A DNA stretch of 64,000 nucleotides from Dryomyza anilis (lineage: Eukaryota; Arthropoda; Insecta; Diptera; Dryomyzidae). The notes under the pieces are model-generated. The model ran no database searches. It saw only the letters and a program-made list of their open reading frames with translations, and was not told the DNA's origin. A program made the translations under genes and the position numbers. The DNA is taken from contig OX638132.1 in the NCBI GenBank assembly GCA_951804985.1, positions 40,979,152-41,043,151 of the forward strand. The letters run 5' to 3'. This document shows, one piece after another, positions 21,142-32,042 of the stretch; position 1 is the stretch's first letter; each line of letters begins with the position of its first letter.

Positions 21142-21258
21142 GGATTGGGGGTCTACCCAAAAATTATACTTCCGGGAACAATCAATAAGGGTCCAGGGCT
21201 ACCTGTCGCGCAAGAGACTATACTTGGTTATATTTTGTCTGGAACGTGCGGCGTATAA
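21142..21258 (+). pseudogene. BEL/Pao retrotransposon fragment (protease-RT linker)
   Basis: The frame reads VYPKIILPGTINKGPG then LPVAQETILGYILSGTCG, then a stop. The sequence LPG-GP-VAQ-T-FGY-LSG is characteristic of the segment between aspartic protease and reverse transcriptase in Pao/BEL elements. Only about 38 codons remain. The piece follows the repeat array immediately. The 98-codon frame after it (21246-21542) has no recognisable similarity and is probably chance. Confidence 0.5.
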
Positions 21259-21537
21259 ATTATTATTATTATACTGAGAAACCATTAAAAATGAATAACA
21301 CCACAAATCTTATTTTAGTTATTTATTTTCTATTTTTTGAATATTTACTTAACATGAACTATATTGTATTGAATTACGTTAGAGTAAGAAATCCTTCGTT
21401 GCATAGTTATTGCAAGGAGACCGGGATGTTTAGGCCAACAATCTATTACATTGCACTGGCAGCGAGTTTCTTAGAATATAAGGCAGACATAAAATATAAC
21501 CGACTGCAGCAACACCAGGTCAACACATCAAAGGACG

Positions 21538-21845
21538 TATAATAATAGTTTGGCGCTACAGTCCTGTATAGAACTTCGGCCGAGCTCTCTCACCTTTTTG
21601 AGCTGTGCGTGTTATATTTGTACTCAAAGTGGTGGGACCTACAGTTTATTGCCGAATCCGAACGGCGGGTGAGAGCTTTTCATAGGCAATGGTTTTACTC
21701 TCGTAGGTTTGCCATTTACTGCCGAGAGGTAGCGCGGTATAGAAAAATGTTTCTATGAAAAGATGTTGTTAGCCCCAGTCCAGGCTTGAACCGGGGACCT
21801 TTCGGCTCGCAGTCCAACGCACGTGGTTAGTGCTACCGCGGCTAC
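21538..21845 (-). mobile_element. tRNA-derived SINE, copy 3, with altered A box
   Basis: This copy is full length on the minus strand with perfect 10-bp TSDs (TCAAAGGACG) at 21528-21537 and 21846-21855. The B box is intact. In the A box region the expected CACTAACCAC (plus-strand view) is replaced by its reverse complement GTGGTTAGTG and a few bases are lost, a micro-inversion that would damage the pol III promoter. Confidence 0.85.
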
Positions 21846-21855
21846 TCAAAGGACG

Positions 21856-22164
21856 AATATCTTATTTTATTAATAAATTATAACGTGAATTTGAAACACA
21901 CTTGTTTTATTTATCTCAGGAATCACGTAAATCGTATACGAGGCGCACGAATTTCCGGTCTACAACCACCCACTTCAGTGCCTGCCAACTACAACTGCTT
22001 TAAGCAGCAGCTGCGCCACCACCCACTAGATACTACAAGGAGACTCACCTAAAGGAGTTGAAAGATTTACATCATTAAATTCACAAACAAGTTACAAGAC
22101 AATGTACATTCCCAATAAACCAAAAACCTGGTTATTAAGTGATTTTCGAATGTAAATGGAACAT
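21856..22164. other. Non-coding; possible LTR end
   Basis: Bases 21865-21965 carry AATAAATTATAACG and end in a less AT-rich run, loosely like the 3' end of an LTR, which would suit the BEL/Pao scrap upstream. I could not find a partner, so this is a suggestion only. Bases 22112-22155 (CCCAATAAACCAAAAACCTGG and on) recur at 39789-39835. Confidence 0.3.
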
Positions 22165-22500
22165 GGATATCGAAGCTTTCACTGGAGAAAAGAGTTCAAC
22201 TTTTTGTAATTGTAAGCTTGAAAACAATAGCGTTCTCCAGCAAAACTGGTAGCTTTCGTGCATTTTCCGTGCAGTAGACTTTCGTGTTTGGACCTGCACT
22301 TATATATTAATTGATTTGCCTGTTTGCTAATTCAAGCGAAAAACAATGATCTCACTGATTGTGCGAATGCAGTGGCACATTTGTAGTGGTGAAAAAAATG
22401 AAAATTTTCTTGTTGACATTTAATTTATCACGTCACTGCGTTGCCACATCCACAGAAAATTCTCCAAATTTATCGAACCTTAAACTCATTGCTCTTTGGA
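22165..22500 (-). repeat. MICOS-like locus copy D, coding part deleted
   Basis: On the minus strand this matches copy A: the block around 12895-13105 is joined directly to the 3' block around 13545-13600. The coding exon and its surroundings (about 440 bases in copy A) are missing, with the join at GTAGCTTTCGTGCATTTTCC. Around 22412-22450 it also provides the uninterrupted version of the site into which a 767-bp element inserted in copy C. Confidence 0.65.
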
Positions 22501-23229
22501 TTGTTACAATGTATCTTGCATTAAATGTATGAATTTGCCTCTATGAGCAGGATTCGTTAATATTATGAACCAGTTTATTTTCTCTGTAATGGCATAAAAA
22601 ATAAACAGCTAATACAACTTTTTGTTTTAATTATTTTAAAAGAGAAACGTTAAAAAAGATGAACAATTATTTACTTTTAAAAATATAGTTCGATCTTAAA
22701 AGTATTATGCAATTTAGCATGCTCGAATAAAGCCGACTTCTTAGTGTTTCTTTTTATTTTACTCTGTTGTAAGTCAACATAGTGTGTTTGGGTAAATCAC
22801 TATACGTTGATATCATGACGAGTTGTATTATTAGATCAATAATACCTACACTACAGAAGTTACACGACGTTCATACAGTTTTATGCCATATAAAATTTAC
22901 TTTCTCAGTTGATTGTGATACTTGGGATGTCAATGGCTGCATTCAGCGACCTCAGTAGTTGCGAAGCTGTTGAGCAATTTGAGCTTGAATGGTATGCTAC
23001 CCTGAACATGTTTAGTGAGCGGTCGTCATTTTTTCCAACATAACATTTTTGCGCTACAATTGCGCTGCCTTCGTTATCGATGACATTCGATGACATTTTA
23101 ACTCAAATATTTATAAACAAAAATAGAATTTAGATTGGAAAATATGTTTTCAATCAATTAAAGAGTTGTATGTAACTTTAATTAAATATTAATAATAAAT
23201 TAATTTGTAAATTGCAGCTGAGATAGCGG
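22501..23229. other. AT-rich stretch, nothing recognised
   Basis: No gene or complete element was seen. The words GGCTGCATTCAGCG near 22935 and CAGCTGAGATAGCGGTGAAAGC near 23215 lie either side and resemble, inverted, the sequence ACCGCTGAATGCAGCC near 39764, so this may be the body of a small inverted-repeat element. Confidence 0.4.
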
Positions 23230-23235
23230 TGAAAG

Positions 23236-23334
23236 CATGAAAGTTAGACATATGAAGACTCATGAAAGTTAGACACATGAAAGTTAGACACATGAAAGTT
23301 AGACACATGAAAGTTAGACACATGAAAGTTAGAC
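23236..23334. repeat. 18-bp tandem repeat array
   Basis: There are about five copies of CATGAAAGTTAGACACAT in a row, the first two imperfect. A shorter run of the same unit occurs in reverse complement at 39705-39750. There are no spacers, so it is a minisatellite and not a CRISPR array. Confidence 0.9.
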
Positions 23335-23779
23335 ACCAGAATTTGCTGTTATTGTGAATTTATGGAATTAGGAGAAAATGAAGAAACGTCAAACTAAATT
23401 CATAAGAATACGTGTATAGATTATTTATTAAATGCGATTGCCATTCATATAATATCACCTAGAGCACAAACTGTTGCTGCAATCTTGCAGTAATATTGCT
23501 ACATTGCATTATTTTATATTGTGCATACAATATTTCTGGATTATTGTAGCAATATATAAAACGCAATATTGTACAAAAAATCTCTCTGCAATATTCCAGC
23601 AAGACAAAAAGTATTTATTTGAAAAATTATTCAGACATATTTTACCAATAAATTAAAAATATATAAAAAAAAATATCAAATATACATTTTTATTAAAAAT
23701 AATAGACAACATTACCTTCTATAAAAGTTAAAAAAATCATGTTAAAAAATAAGCAAATAAAAAAAAAATATATATACAT

Positions 23780-23843
23780 GGTGGGGTTTGAACCGGCATT
23801 TCCGGGTTATAAGTCCCGAGTTCTCACCGTTACGCTATCAGTC
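23780..23843 (-). other. tRNA-like sequence with A and B boxes
   Basis: On the minus strand there is an A-box-like TAGCGTAACGGTGA, a stem-loop with CGGG-ACTTATAA-CCCG that would place TAT at the anticodon, and a good B box GGTTCAAACCC. No full acceptor stem was seen. It could be a SINE head or a tRNA pseudogene. Confidence 0.4.
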
Positions 23844-24639
23844 TCATTGTTCACAAAGCATTTATTCACAATATTAATACATATAATATATTTCAGTTGA
23901 AACGGTAAGAAAATAAAAAAATCAAGTAGTGATTGAAAATATTGTGTACATGATACAGTGCTGCAGTAATAAATTCTACATAATCTGAAAAGGGCCCATA
24001 AATTCATTGGTGTACAATAATACTATAAATTCGTAAAAACATTCCACATTGCTTTACCTAAATTGAATTCGCTTCGAATGTCAAAATCAAGCGAATGATA
24101 AATCATATTCTTTTTTCATTAAATTAATGCAGTGCTATTTTTTATTATCAAAAAATAATTTCTAAATTTTGCTTAAAAATGTTCGACTTTAAATTGTTTT
24201 ATAAAACATTTTAGTAGGAGGACTTGAGGCATAGTGGGACTAATGTGGGAAATCGCAACTCTTCATGTATTTATGTAAATGATATTTTTCAAAAATTTTC
24301 TATGGAGTTTTCTTTTAATGATTTAAAAAAACTTGAATAACATGAATTAAAACTCTCAATTTTTTAGTATTTGATACAATTTTCCAAATTTCCCAAAAAA
24401 AATATATAATATAATATAAAATCGGCCAAAATGCAATGCAAAGAAAAAGTAATCATCTACAGCGCAAATCTATCGAACAGAAAAATTGTAATAAAGGTGT
24501 AAATTAATAAATTAATTTACTTAATTTAATTCAAAATTGCTTCAGAACAACATTTAGTTTTGATTTCAATCCTATCAAAAAAAAAGATGTTGGTTGGGCA
24601 AGGGTTGATTGTCCAAACAAATTTGTTTTCTGCGCCCCA

Positions 24640-25010
24640 CTAACGTGGAACTTGAGTGGTCGACATACCTCGGACAGCCCTGTGTTAATTTATAATTCTG
24701 TCTGAACGTTGTGACATTTAATAATAAATTGAACATTTCAAAATTTTATTTTGAAGGCAAATATCTAAACAAAAACATTGTTGATGCGTAGCCTTACGGA
24801 GATAGCAGTGGACTTCAACGCCGGAGTTCGATGCCAGCTTGGGGCAACTTAAATAAAAACATTTTTCTATAATTATGAAATTAAATTATTAACTACCACA
24901 CTAACGTAGAACTCGAGTTACCTCGGACAGCCCTGTGTTAATTTATAATTCTGTCTGAACGTTGTGACATTTAATAATAAATTGAACATTTCAAAATTTT
25001 GTTTTGAGGC
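24640..25010 (+). repeat. Pair of direct repeats flanking a tRNA-like module
   Basis: Bases 24640-24763 and 24893-25010 share CCACTAACGT-GAACT-GAG, then CCTCGGACAGCCCTGTGTTA and the following 80 bases. Between them 24787-24850 carries an A-box-like TAGCCTTACGG and a B-box-like GAGTTCGATGCC. This could be one tRNA-headed repeat duplicated in part. Confidence 0.5.
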
Positions 25011-25194
25011 GAGATTTCTGGCAATATTTCAGTCTTGCAGTGCAATGTCCCAGCAACGTTCCTGCAATATTTTCGTGCTGTAGGAGATTAAGCATGAATT
25101 ATTGTATATACGAGCTGACAAGATGTGTGCTTTTCAATATGTGGTTTTCACTTTTGAAATTTTAATAAAATGTATTTTATGTGTAAATGTATTA

Positions 25195-25670
25195 AAATGT
25201 ATTCGTAACGATTTCGAATTCGTAACGATATCGTTATATTTCTATAGATTCAGTAATGAATTATTTGTCAAAAAAAGCTGTTCAATGAAACAATTTAATA
25301 AATTTTAAAATTGGAAGAAATTTCGCAACTGTTAGAAACTTTTAAATTTAAGTAAGTATGAAATATTTTTTGCTGAATCAATAAACTAATTTTTAATCCC
25401 AAAATAGGTAAACAATTTAAATGTTGTGGATGCTATAGAATGCTTGGTGTACAGCTCCATGAAAGATAATTTCAAGGCAAATTAATTTAAATAGTATCGA
25501 AATAGAATAAGTTTTTCGAATTCGTTCCGATAACGAAATTGAATAATTTTTCGAATTCGTTTCGATATTGAAATTGAATCAATTTTCGAATTCGTTTTGA
25601 TATCGAGAATTCATATAATATCGATATCGTAACCGATAGTCATTTTTATCGAGAACGCTATCATTATATC
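25195..25670. repeat. Array of TTCGAATTCGTTTCGATA repeats
   Basis: At 25490-25670 there are about four imperfect units of about 37 bases containing TTTTCGAATTCGTT and CGATA-CGAAATTGAAT. A short related patch (CGTAACGATTTCGAATTCGT) at 25204-25240 could be the opposite arm. This is the same style as the other motif-array elements. Confidence 0.5.
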
Positions 25671-26927
25671 GTTTGGCATGTTGGTAACTTATATTCTATT
25701 AATGAATACTAAAGAGCCATTGCTGTTAATACAGTTTATTTTAATTTAAATTATTAAATAAGATATAAATCATGAAATATAAACCGTTTTTTTTTTAACA
25801 TAATAAAATAATGTTTATGCAGCTAAGAATTATTTTAATATACGTGTTCTTATTATTTTTAAATGTTTGTAATGTTTATATATTTGTTTTTTAAGTTGCC
25901 AAATACACAAAACATCAAAAAAACGTAAACAATTCTATTGAAAATTGTCTTAGCTAAATACAAATACATTGATTGGAAACGCGAAATTGAGAACATTGAG
26001 AGACTACGCAACGGCGGTCGAATAAAGCTCGATGAACCAATACGTAATATATACAGCATACAATTGTCTTACGTATGTGTGTGAAAACCTGAAGAAATGT
26101 GTCACTCACGAAATTATACAGCATAAGGCTGTTCATTTTTTTAGTTCTGCTTTTTGTTGCTTCGTTAACTCGTTTGCCGTTTTGCCGAGTTCATCGTTGA
26201 GCGTTGCATTTCACTGACCATTGTGTCCTCAATGTCACCCTCGATGACATTCCTTTCCTTCCTTGCGCTTGATTGTCGGGTATTTTTAGCTCACCAGCAA
26301 ATGGGTCCACCAGTGATGATAAGTTCGACACAATTGTACTGTTTTCAGTACATTTACATCTCAAAAGTACGTACATACTACGGAGACATTTTCGGTACAA
26401 TGGAAACCTATGGAAAAAATATTATAAATCAGTTCTAGTTCTGTGCCTTTATATGAAACCAATCGGCAACTTTACCCTTTAGACATATCACTGAACTGAT
26501 TTTCAGAGTCATGCAAACCTTTAGACCTATCACTGAAATGGTCTTCAATTGAAAAATTTGATTCTGTTTAAAATTCTCCAATTAAAGACCAGTTCAATGA
26601 TAGGTCTAAAGGTCTAAAATTCTGCATAAGTTCTTCATTCACCTCTTCCTATGACAATGCCATGCATGTTGTAGCTACAATTTTATCAAAATTGAGACGG
26701 GCCTGTGGTCAGTATCCAGCATTATTGCATTTTTATTTGAAAGCTTGATAAAATCTCTAATATCAAATATTACATTTTGTTTAATCAAATATTACATTTT
26801 TATATTTTCTATCATAACTACAAAACAAATGAAAATTGACAAATTGATATTAATGATATTTTGTAAACGTAAGTCGTCGGAAGGACAAGACATCAGAAAT
26901 AAATTCCATAAAATCCCATTAAAATAT
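25671..26927. other. Mostly non-coding; one inverted repeat
   Basis: No gene is assigned. Bases 26516-26545 and 26586-26614 form an imperfect palindrome (CCTTTAGACCTATCACTGAA and its complement), with a third related piece just before it at 26478. On the minus strand at 26140-26340 the composition is more coding-like (for example NLSSLVDPFAGELKIPDNQ), but frames break quickly and I recognise nothing. Confidence 0.45.
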
Positions 26928-27457
26928 TGTTACGAAAAGAGGTAATTTGCCCCACTGTGCAAGCAATCAACAATAATAAATGAGACGCAAGACAATTCAG
27001 CGCACTAAGCAATGTGTTAGAAAGAGAGGGAAGATCATTCAGCGTACTGAGCAATGTGCGAGAAAGAGAGGGAAGATCTACACATTAAAACACATGAGTG
27101 CGAATGAGATGCCAATAGCATGCGTCATTCACGAAACGAGTAGAAGGTTCTCGAAACAAGTCGAAGCTTGTCGAAACGTGTCGAACTGATGCATGCTGTA
27201 TATAAGGGAGCCACATCTGAGGTACAGCACTTCAGTTGTGATTGTAAAGTGGTCGAGAGATCGTGTGATAAATGTCAAATTAAATTGTGGACATGCAGCA
27301 GTTGTTAGAATTTGTTATTAGTAAAGTTGTTTATTAAAGTGAATTAATAAAGTTAATTGTTATAATTTAAACCAAACATAAGAGTGTTTTTATTTTGTAC
27401 ACAATCCAGCGATACGAACTCGTAGAACAGTTTTCCGTAGACTGAATTTTCGTAACA
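26928..27457 (+). repeat. 5' LTR of gypsy element, with core promoter
   Basis: This LTR contains TATATAAG at 27199-27206 and an insect-type initiator TCAGTT at 27232-27237, about 33 bases apart, and AATAAA at 27346-27351 near the presumed end of R. Two copies of a GTGYKAGAAAGAGAGGGAAGATC-like unit occur at 27013-27080. It begins TGTTACG and ends CGTAACA. Confidence 0.9.
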
Positions 27458-27487
27458 TTGGTGTCAGAAGTGGGATTGTGATACAAA

Positions 27488-28300
27488 ATGGTTAAATTCG
27501 AACAACTTAAAGTCGACCAGCTAAAGAAGGAGCTGGCGATTCATAATCTTCCAACTGTAGGTACGAAAGTAGAGCTACAAAAGCGTCTAATGGAAGAATT
27601 AGAGAACCAAGGCATTGACCTCGCAGAGCACGAGTTTGAAGTGGAAGCTGCAACAGCGTCATCGAAAAATGTGGACACGGAGCAAAAAGTACAGTCCCAA
27701 AGTTTTGATATGAGCCAGTTGCTCGGAGCTATACAACAACAGCTTCTAGAAAATTCGAACCGGATTGAAGAAAAACTTAAAACAGAACTTCAAAAAAATT
27801 CCAGCAAAATGAAACAGAAACTTCTAGAAAATTCAAAACTGCTTCAAGAAAATTCAAATCAACTTAAAACAGAAATACAAGAAAATTCCATCAAAATGGA
27901 ACAGAAACTTCAAGAAAATTCCAATCAGCTCAAATTAGACATGAAGCAAGAACTTCTAGAAAATTCCAACAAAATGGAACAGAAACTTCAAGAAAATTCG
28001 AAACAGCAACTAGAAAGTTCTAATCAAGTGCAAAATGAAATTAAGCAGCAGATGCAGGAGCATTCTAAGCAGCTTTTGGAAGTTTCTAATACACTCCATA
28101 GCAAAGTGACGGAGCTAGAAACACATGTAAATGACATGGAAGTGAACATTGATGAAAAAATTCAAAGATTAGAAAACGGTATGGACAAAGAAATCCAGGA
28201 AATAAAAAAAGATTTGCACGTGTTGCAGATAAATGGACTTACACAGCATGTTTTCAGTGGTTCAACATTTTCAAGCTGCAATTTGAGACCACGGCTGTAA
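27488..28300 (+). pseudogene. Gag N-terminal part with SAP domain and coiled coil
   Basis: The first ATG after the primer-binding site opens a 270-codon frame. Residues about 1-45 (EQLKVDQLKKELAIHNLP, then GTKVELQKRLMEEL) match the SAP fold, a helix-extended loop-helix DNA-binding motif. Residues about 75-240 are a long glutamine/asparagine-rich coiled coil built from repeats of about 11-14 residues such as KLQENSNQLK. A frameshift near 28255 ends it with a non-native CNLRPRL. The true frame continues as WFNIFKLQFETTAVSNRW into the capsid region at 28260-28430, where a TAA follows. A SAP domain in Gag could help tether the complex to chromatin; that role is inferred. Confidence 0.75.
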
Positions 28301-28452
28301 GTAATCGATGGAATAATGAGGACAGCGTAGCCGCACTTATCGTGGCACTTAAAGGAGTCGCAGCCGAAGTATTGCAGACTGTTCCAGAAAGTGACATAAA
28401 CAGTTATTCAGCGGTCATGGGTGCATTGTAACGAAAATACGGCAGTGACCAC

Positions 28453-28923
28453 ATGGCACCTATTTACAGAATACAGCTGAAGTTCCGAAGGCAAAATAAT
28501 TGCGAATCGTTGCAGGAATATGCTGCGGATGTTGAGAGACTTGCACATTTGGCGTATTCCGATTCAGCTTGTGATTTCTTGGAAATGTGCAAGATAAATG
28601 CATTAGTTTATGGCATACGGGATCCTGAGACAAAACGGGCAACAATGACTAACCCAAAGGTGACATTTATGGAAACGGTCACCACAGCGCTTACGCAGGA
28701 GATAGCGTCTACATTGTGCCGACCAGCGATTGAGAAACGTGTACTAGATGAGGAGAGAGAAAATTTATGTCAAGGAGTAAGTAGAGCGTCCAAAGCCAGC
28801 GTTAAATCCGGACATTATGCTGCCAACAGAAACACCCAATTGAAAGGTAAATGCTACAACTGTGGAAAATATGGGCATATGGCACGCAACTGTCGTGATA
28901 GACGTAAATGTGTAAATCTGTAA
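28453..28923 (+). pseudogene. Gag capsid C-terminus and CCHC knuckle
   Basis: Continuation of Gag after a TAA at about 28429 in the same reading register as the capsid segment before it. Words such as LKFRRQNNCESLQEYAADVE and NALVYGIRDPETKRA fit the capsid C-terminal domain of gypsy-type Gag. One zinc knuckle, CYNCGKYGHMARNC, lies at residues about 136-149, and a terminal DRRKCVNL follows. Upstream residues 28260-28428 (NEDSVAALIVALKG, EVLQTVPESDINSY) belong to the same protein. Confidence 0.75.
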
Positions 28924-29016
28924 CCACCTAAAGGATACCGACCAGAAAAGAGACCTGAGGATGGCCAAAATAACGCCACTGAACATCATGGCAATTCGGG
29001 CACTGCGTCGGCACGA

Positions 29017-29882
29017 GTGTGTAAAATGGAATCCAGAGAATGCTCGACGGAAGAAGAAAAGACGAACATAATTCACATTCGTTCGTTAAATGTCATGGCA
29101 GATGATCAATGGAGTCTAGAGCAAATACGAAATGATCAAAAGAAGGACCCCGACATCGCAAAAATTAGGACGTTCAAGGAACAACAAAGAAAGCCATTAT
29201 GGAAAGAGTTAGCATCTAACAGTCCAATAAGCAGGGTTTATTGGGCGCAGTGGCAAAGCCTGAAGCTACAAAATGGTTGTTTGTACCGTGTTTGGGAAAC
29301 TGAAAATGGCAGATCTGCACGAAATTTAATTGTTGTTCCCAAATCAAAAATTAAAGAGATAGTACTGAAATGCCATTGTGGTTCCAATGAATGTCACTTG
29401 AGCATTAATAAAACGGTTGAAGAAGTCAGAAAACGTTTCTATTGGGTCGGATATCAGTGTCAGTCGCCTATTGGATTCAGAGATGTAAGCAATGTGTATC
29501 CGCAAAAAGAAAACCCGTCAGAAGTTGCGGTAAGATAAATCAATACAACGTAGGAGCACATTGCGAACGTACTGTAATGGATGGGCAAAAGCCGATTCCA
29601 AAAAGTGTTTTGCATAAGAGAAAAAGTGAAGACCGAGACGAGTTGCATCAGTCCTTAAGGCAGAGGATACAAATTCCAAGTAGTAAGATAAAGTCCAGAT
29701 ACGACTTGAGAGCAAACTCTGAGGGGTTTAAGGAAGGAGATCTGGTTATGCTTTGTAGCCCGCCACGAGTGAATTTGATAAATCCAAAACTACAAACACA
29801 CCGGGAAGGACCGTACAGGATAATTAAAAGGATAACATTGTGTATCGGATTCAGAATACTACAGGCGTCAGACGAAAAATGA
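29017..29882 (+). pseudogene. Integrase N-terminal zinc domain fused by deletion to C-terminal GPY/F domain
   Basis: In 29017-29538 residues about 105-150 (NLIVVPKSKIKEIVLKCHC, then CHLSINKTVEEVRKRFYW) are the H2C2 zinc-binding domain of retroviral-type integrase. In the overlapping frame from 29442, RCKQCVSAKRKP supplies the cysteines, so a frameshift splits the domain. The catalytic DDE core is absent. The sequence jumps to KSRYDLRANSEGFKEGDLVM and REGPYRIIKRI, the GPY/F module that ends gypsy integrases. The frame stops at 29882, about 90 bases before the right LTR. Confidence 0.75.
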
Positions 29883-29969
29883 AAGTAGTACATTTAGAAA
29901 GGTTGGTGCCGTATATAGAGAGAGAGGATTAACATCTGTTCGGGACGAACAGATTTAGGTGGAGGGCAG

Positions 29970-30515
29970 TGTTACGAAAAGTGGTAATTTGCCCCACTGT
30001 GCAGGCAATCAACAATAATAAATGAGACGCAAGACAATTCAGCGCACTAAGCAATGTGTTAGAAAGAGAGGGAAGATCATTCAGCGTACTGAGCAATGTG
30101 CGAGAAAGAGAGGGAAGATCTACACATTAAAACACATGAATGAGATGCCAATGAGATGCGAATGAGATGCCAATAGCATGCGTCATTCACGAAACGAGTA
30201 GAAGGTTCTCGAAACAAGTCGAAGCTTGTCGTATCGTGTCGAACTGATGCATGCTGTATATAAGGGAGCCGCATCTGAGGTACTGCACTTCAGTTGTGAT
30301 TGTAAAGTGGTCGAGAGATCGTGTGATAAATGTCAAATTAAATTGTGGACATGCAGCAGTTGTTAGAATTTGTTATTAGTAAAGTTGTTTATTAAAGTGA
30401 ATTAATAAAGTTAATTGTTATAATTTAAACCAAAAATAAGAGTGTTTTTATTTTGTACACAATCCAGCGATACGAACTCGTAGAACAGTTTTCCGTAGAC
30501 TGAATTTTCGTAACA
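29970..30515 (+). repeat. 3' LTR of gypsy element
   Basis: This is the partner of 26928-27457, with TATATAAG at 30257-30264 and the initiator at about 30290. It differs by an extra GAATGAGATGCCAATG-like repeat unit near 30140 and a handful of single-base changes, for example GTATCG for GAAACG near 30232. Confidence 0.9.
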
Positions 30516-30519
30516 ATAT

Positions 30520-31439
30520 GTACAATTATATAATATCGAAATACAAAAAAATCAGTACATTTTATTCCAATTTGGTACTATTTTTTCATTAATTCAGTAC
30601 TCATTATAAAAACATAAATATCTACACTGGTGTCCACTGGTCCTGTACGCCTATCGCCAGCAGTATAGCCTAAATCATGTGACATTTTTTCTATTATACT
30701 GTTTAAAATGTAAAACAAATAGTTACCTTTTGGAAAATTTCAATTGATAATCAGAACTTTTCGTTTGGAATTCTCTAATAAAAACTCGAATTAAATCATA
30801 AGACAAGACACTAAAAACAAGAAACTTAAATCATAAGACAAAAAACTAAAAACTGTTGAAATTTATTTTGTAATTTTTAACCGATTATTGTATAAAGTGT
30901 TTGGTTACGGATTTCATTTCAAAAATTCAAAATCCAACGTTAATATTGGTTTCAGTAATTATATTAATCTCCAGGTTAATTTTGTCTATAACATGGGCCA
31001 ATATTGTTAAAGACGACTGACACGTATTTAATACTAAAACAATTCAGCCTGAAACTCAAATCGTGCGAAACATCTTCATGCGACAATCAATAAAATGTTC
31101 TGTTGATTGATGGGTGTAAAGTTAAATACGTCAGGAATTTGGAAAAGACACAAACCATATTAATTTTAGCAGAGAGATGTTACTATTAAAAGTCATACAT
31201 TTTTGTGAACACCGTGATTAAAATTCTGGGGGTGCATAAATCAAACGTAGTTCGTTAGAAAGATCCTTTCATTACCTACCCATCGATATTAACCAGTAAT
31301 TACTGGTTAAATACAAAATTGAATTAAATACTAAATTGTTACATTCGAGGATAATCCGAAAGAAATTATTTTTGCCATCTTCCTCTACACAAGTTGTATA
31401 CAAAAGGAATATTTATTTCACAACAGAATATTCTTTTTT
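30520..31439. other. AT-rich stretch, nothing recognised
   Basis: No coding or structural feature was found, apart from one short outlier of the downstream minisatellite motif near 30735-30775 (TTTCAATTGATAATCAGAAC). Confidence 0.55.
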
Positions 31440-32036
31440 TGAATTTTAAATGGAAAGTTCGGAATTTCAAATGATATTATCTGAATACCAAATGAAAAGT
31501 TATGAAATTTAATTGATACTTCCCGAATTCCAAATAGAATTTATACATTTTAATTTATATTTTCGAAATTACAAACAAAAGTTTCTGAATTTCAATTGAT
31601 ATTTTCTGAATTCTAAATGTAATGTTATGAATTCCACTTGATATTTTCTAAATTCCAAATAGAATTTAAGAAAATTCATTGATATTTTCTAAATTCCAAA
31701 TGGAAAGTTCTGAATATCAATTGATATTTTATGAATTCCAAATGAACTGTTATGAATTGATCTATTCTGAAAATCAAATGGAATTTCTGAATTAGAATTG
31801 ATGTCTATTGAAGTTCAATGGGAATTTTCGAATTACAATTGATGTCTTTTGAATATCAAATGAAATATCTGAATTACAATTGATGTTTATTGAATTTCAA
31901 ATGGAATTTCTGAATTACAATGATATGCTTTGAATTTCAAAAGGAACTTCTGAATTACAATTGATGTATTTCGTATTTATGAATTTCAATTGATCTTTTC
32001 TGAATTGATGTAGTATTTCGAATTTTAAAAAAACAG
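31440..32036. repeat. Minisatellite of about 36-bp TTCTGAATT/CAATTGATGT units
   Basis: About fifteen degenerate units carry the words TTCTGAATT, ACAATTGATGT, TTGAATTTCAAATGGAA in fixed order. Units are more alike towards 31780-31980 than at the left end. The array stops directly next to the splice donor of the NAT10 exon relic. Confidence 0.8.
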
Positions 32037-32042
32037 TTTTAC

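Larger units (their letters stand above)
23458..25084. mobile_element. Inverted-repeat DNA element with GCAATATT motif
   Basis: The ends CCTAGAGCACAAA and (reverse complement) CCTACAGCACGAA form a 13-bp imperfect TIR. Behind each end are repeated GCAATATT/TTGCAG/CAGCAA words (23470-23600 and 25020-25075). The centre contains two tRNA-like modules (23780-23843, 24787-24850) and a direct repeat of about 130 bases (24640-24763 and 24893-25010). No transposase and no clear TSD were seen. The centre is probably a mix of older insertions. Confidence 0.5.
26928..30515 (+). mobile_element. Ty3/gypsy LTR retrotransposon with both LTRs and internal deletion
   Basis: Two LTRs of about 530-546 bp (TGTTACGAAAA...TTTTCGTAACA) bound a 2.5-kb interior. 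The TSD is ATAT at 26924-26927 and 30516-30519. A primer-binding site TGGTGTCAGAAGTGGGAT (27459-27476) complements the 3' end of a tRNA-Leu. A purine-rich tract (GGTGGAGGGCAG) precedes the right LTR. Gag, the integrase zinc-binding domain and the integrase C-terminal domain remain. Protease, reverse transcriptase, RNase H and the integrase core are gone. The LTRs differ by few substitutions and one 15-16-bp indel, so the insertion is not ancient. It could move only with help. Confidence 0.9.

Noticed and set aside
21246..21542. 98-codon ORF as a membrane protein
   Set aside because: Hydrophobicity comes from AT-rich codons. It starts within the BEL/Pao scrap and ends at the SINE TSD; no homology is recognised.
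23236..23334. CRISPR-like regular repeats
   Set aside because: Units are contiguous without spacers and the genome is eukaryotic, so it is a minisatellite.
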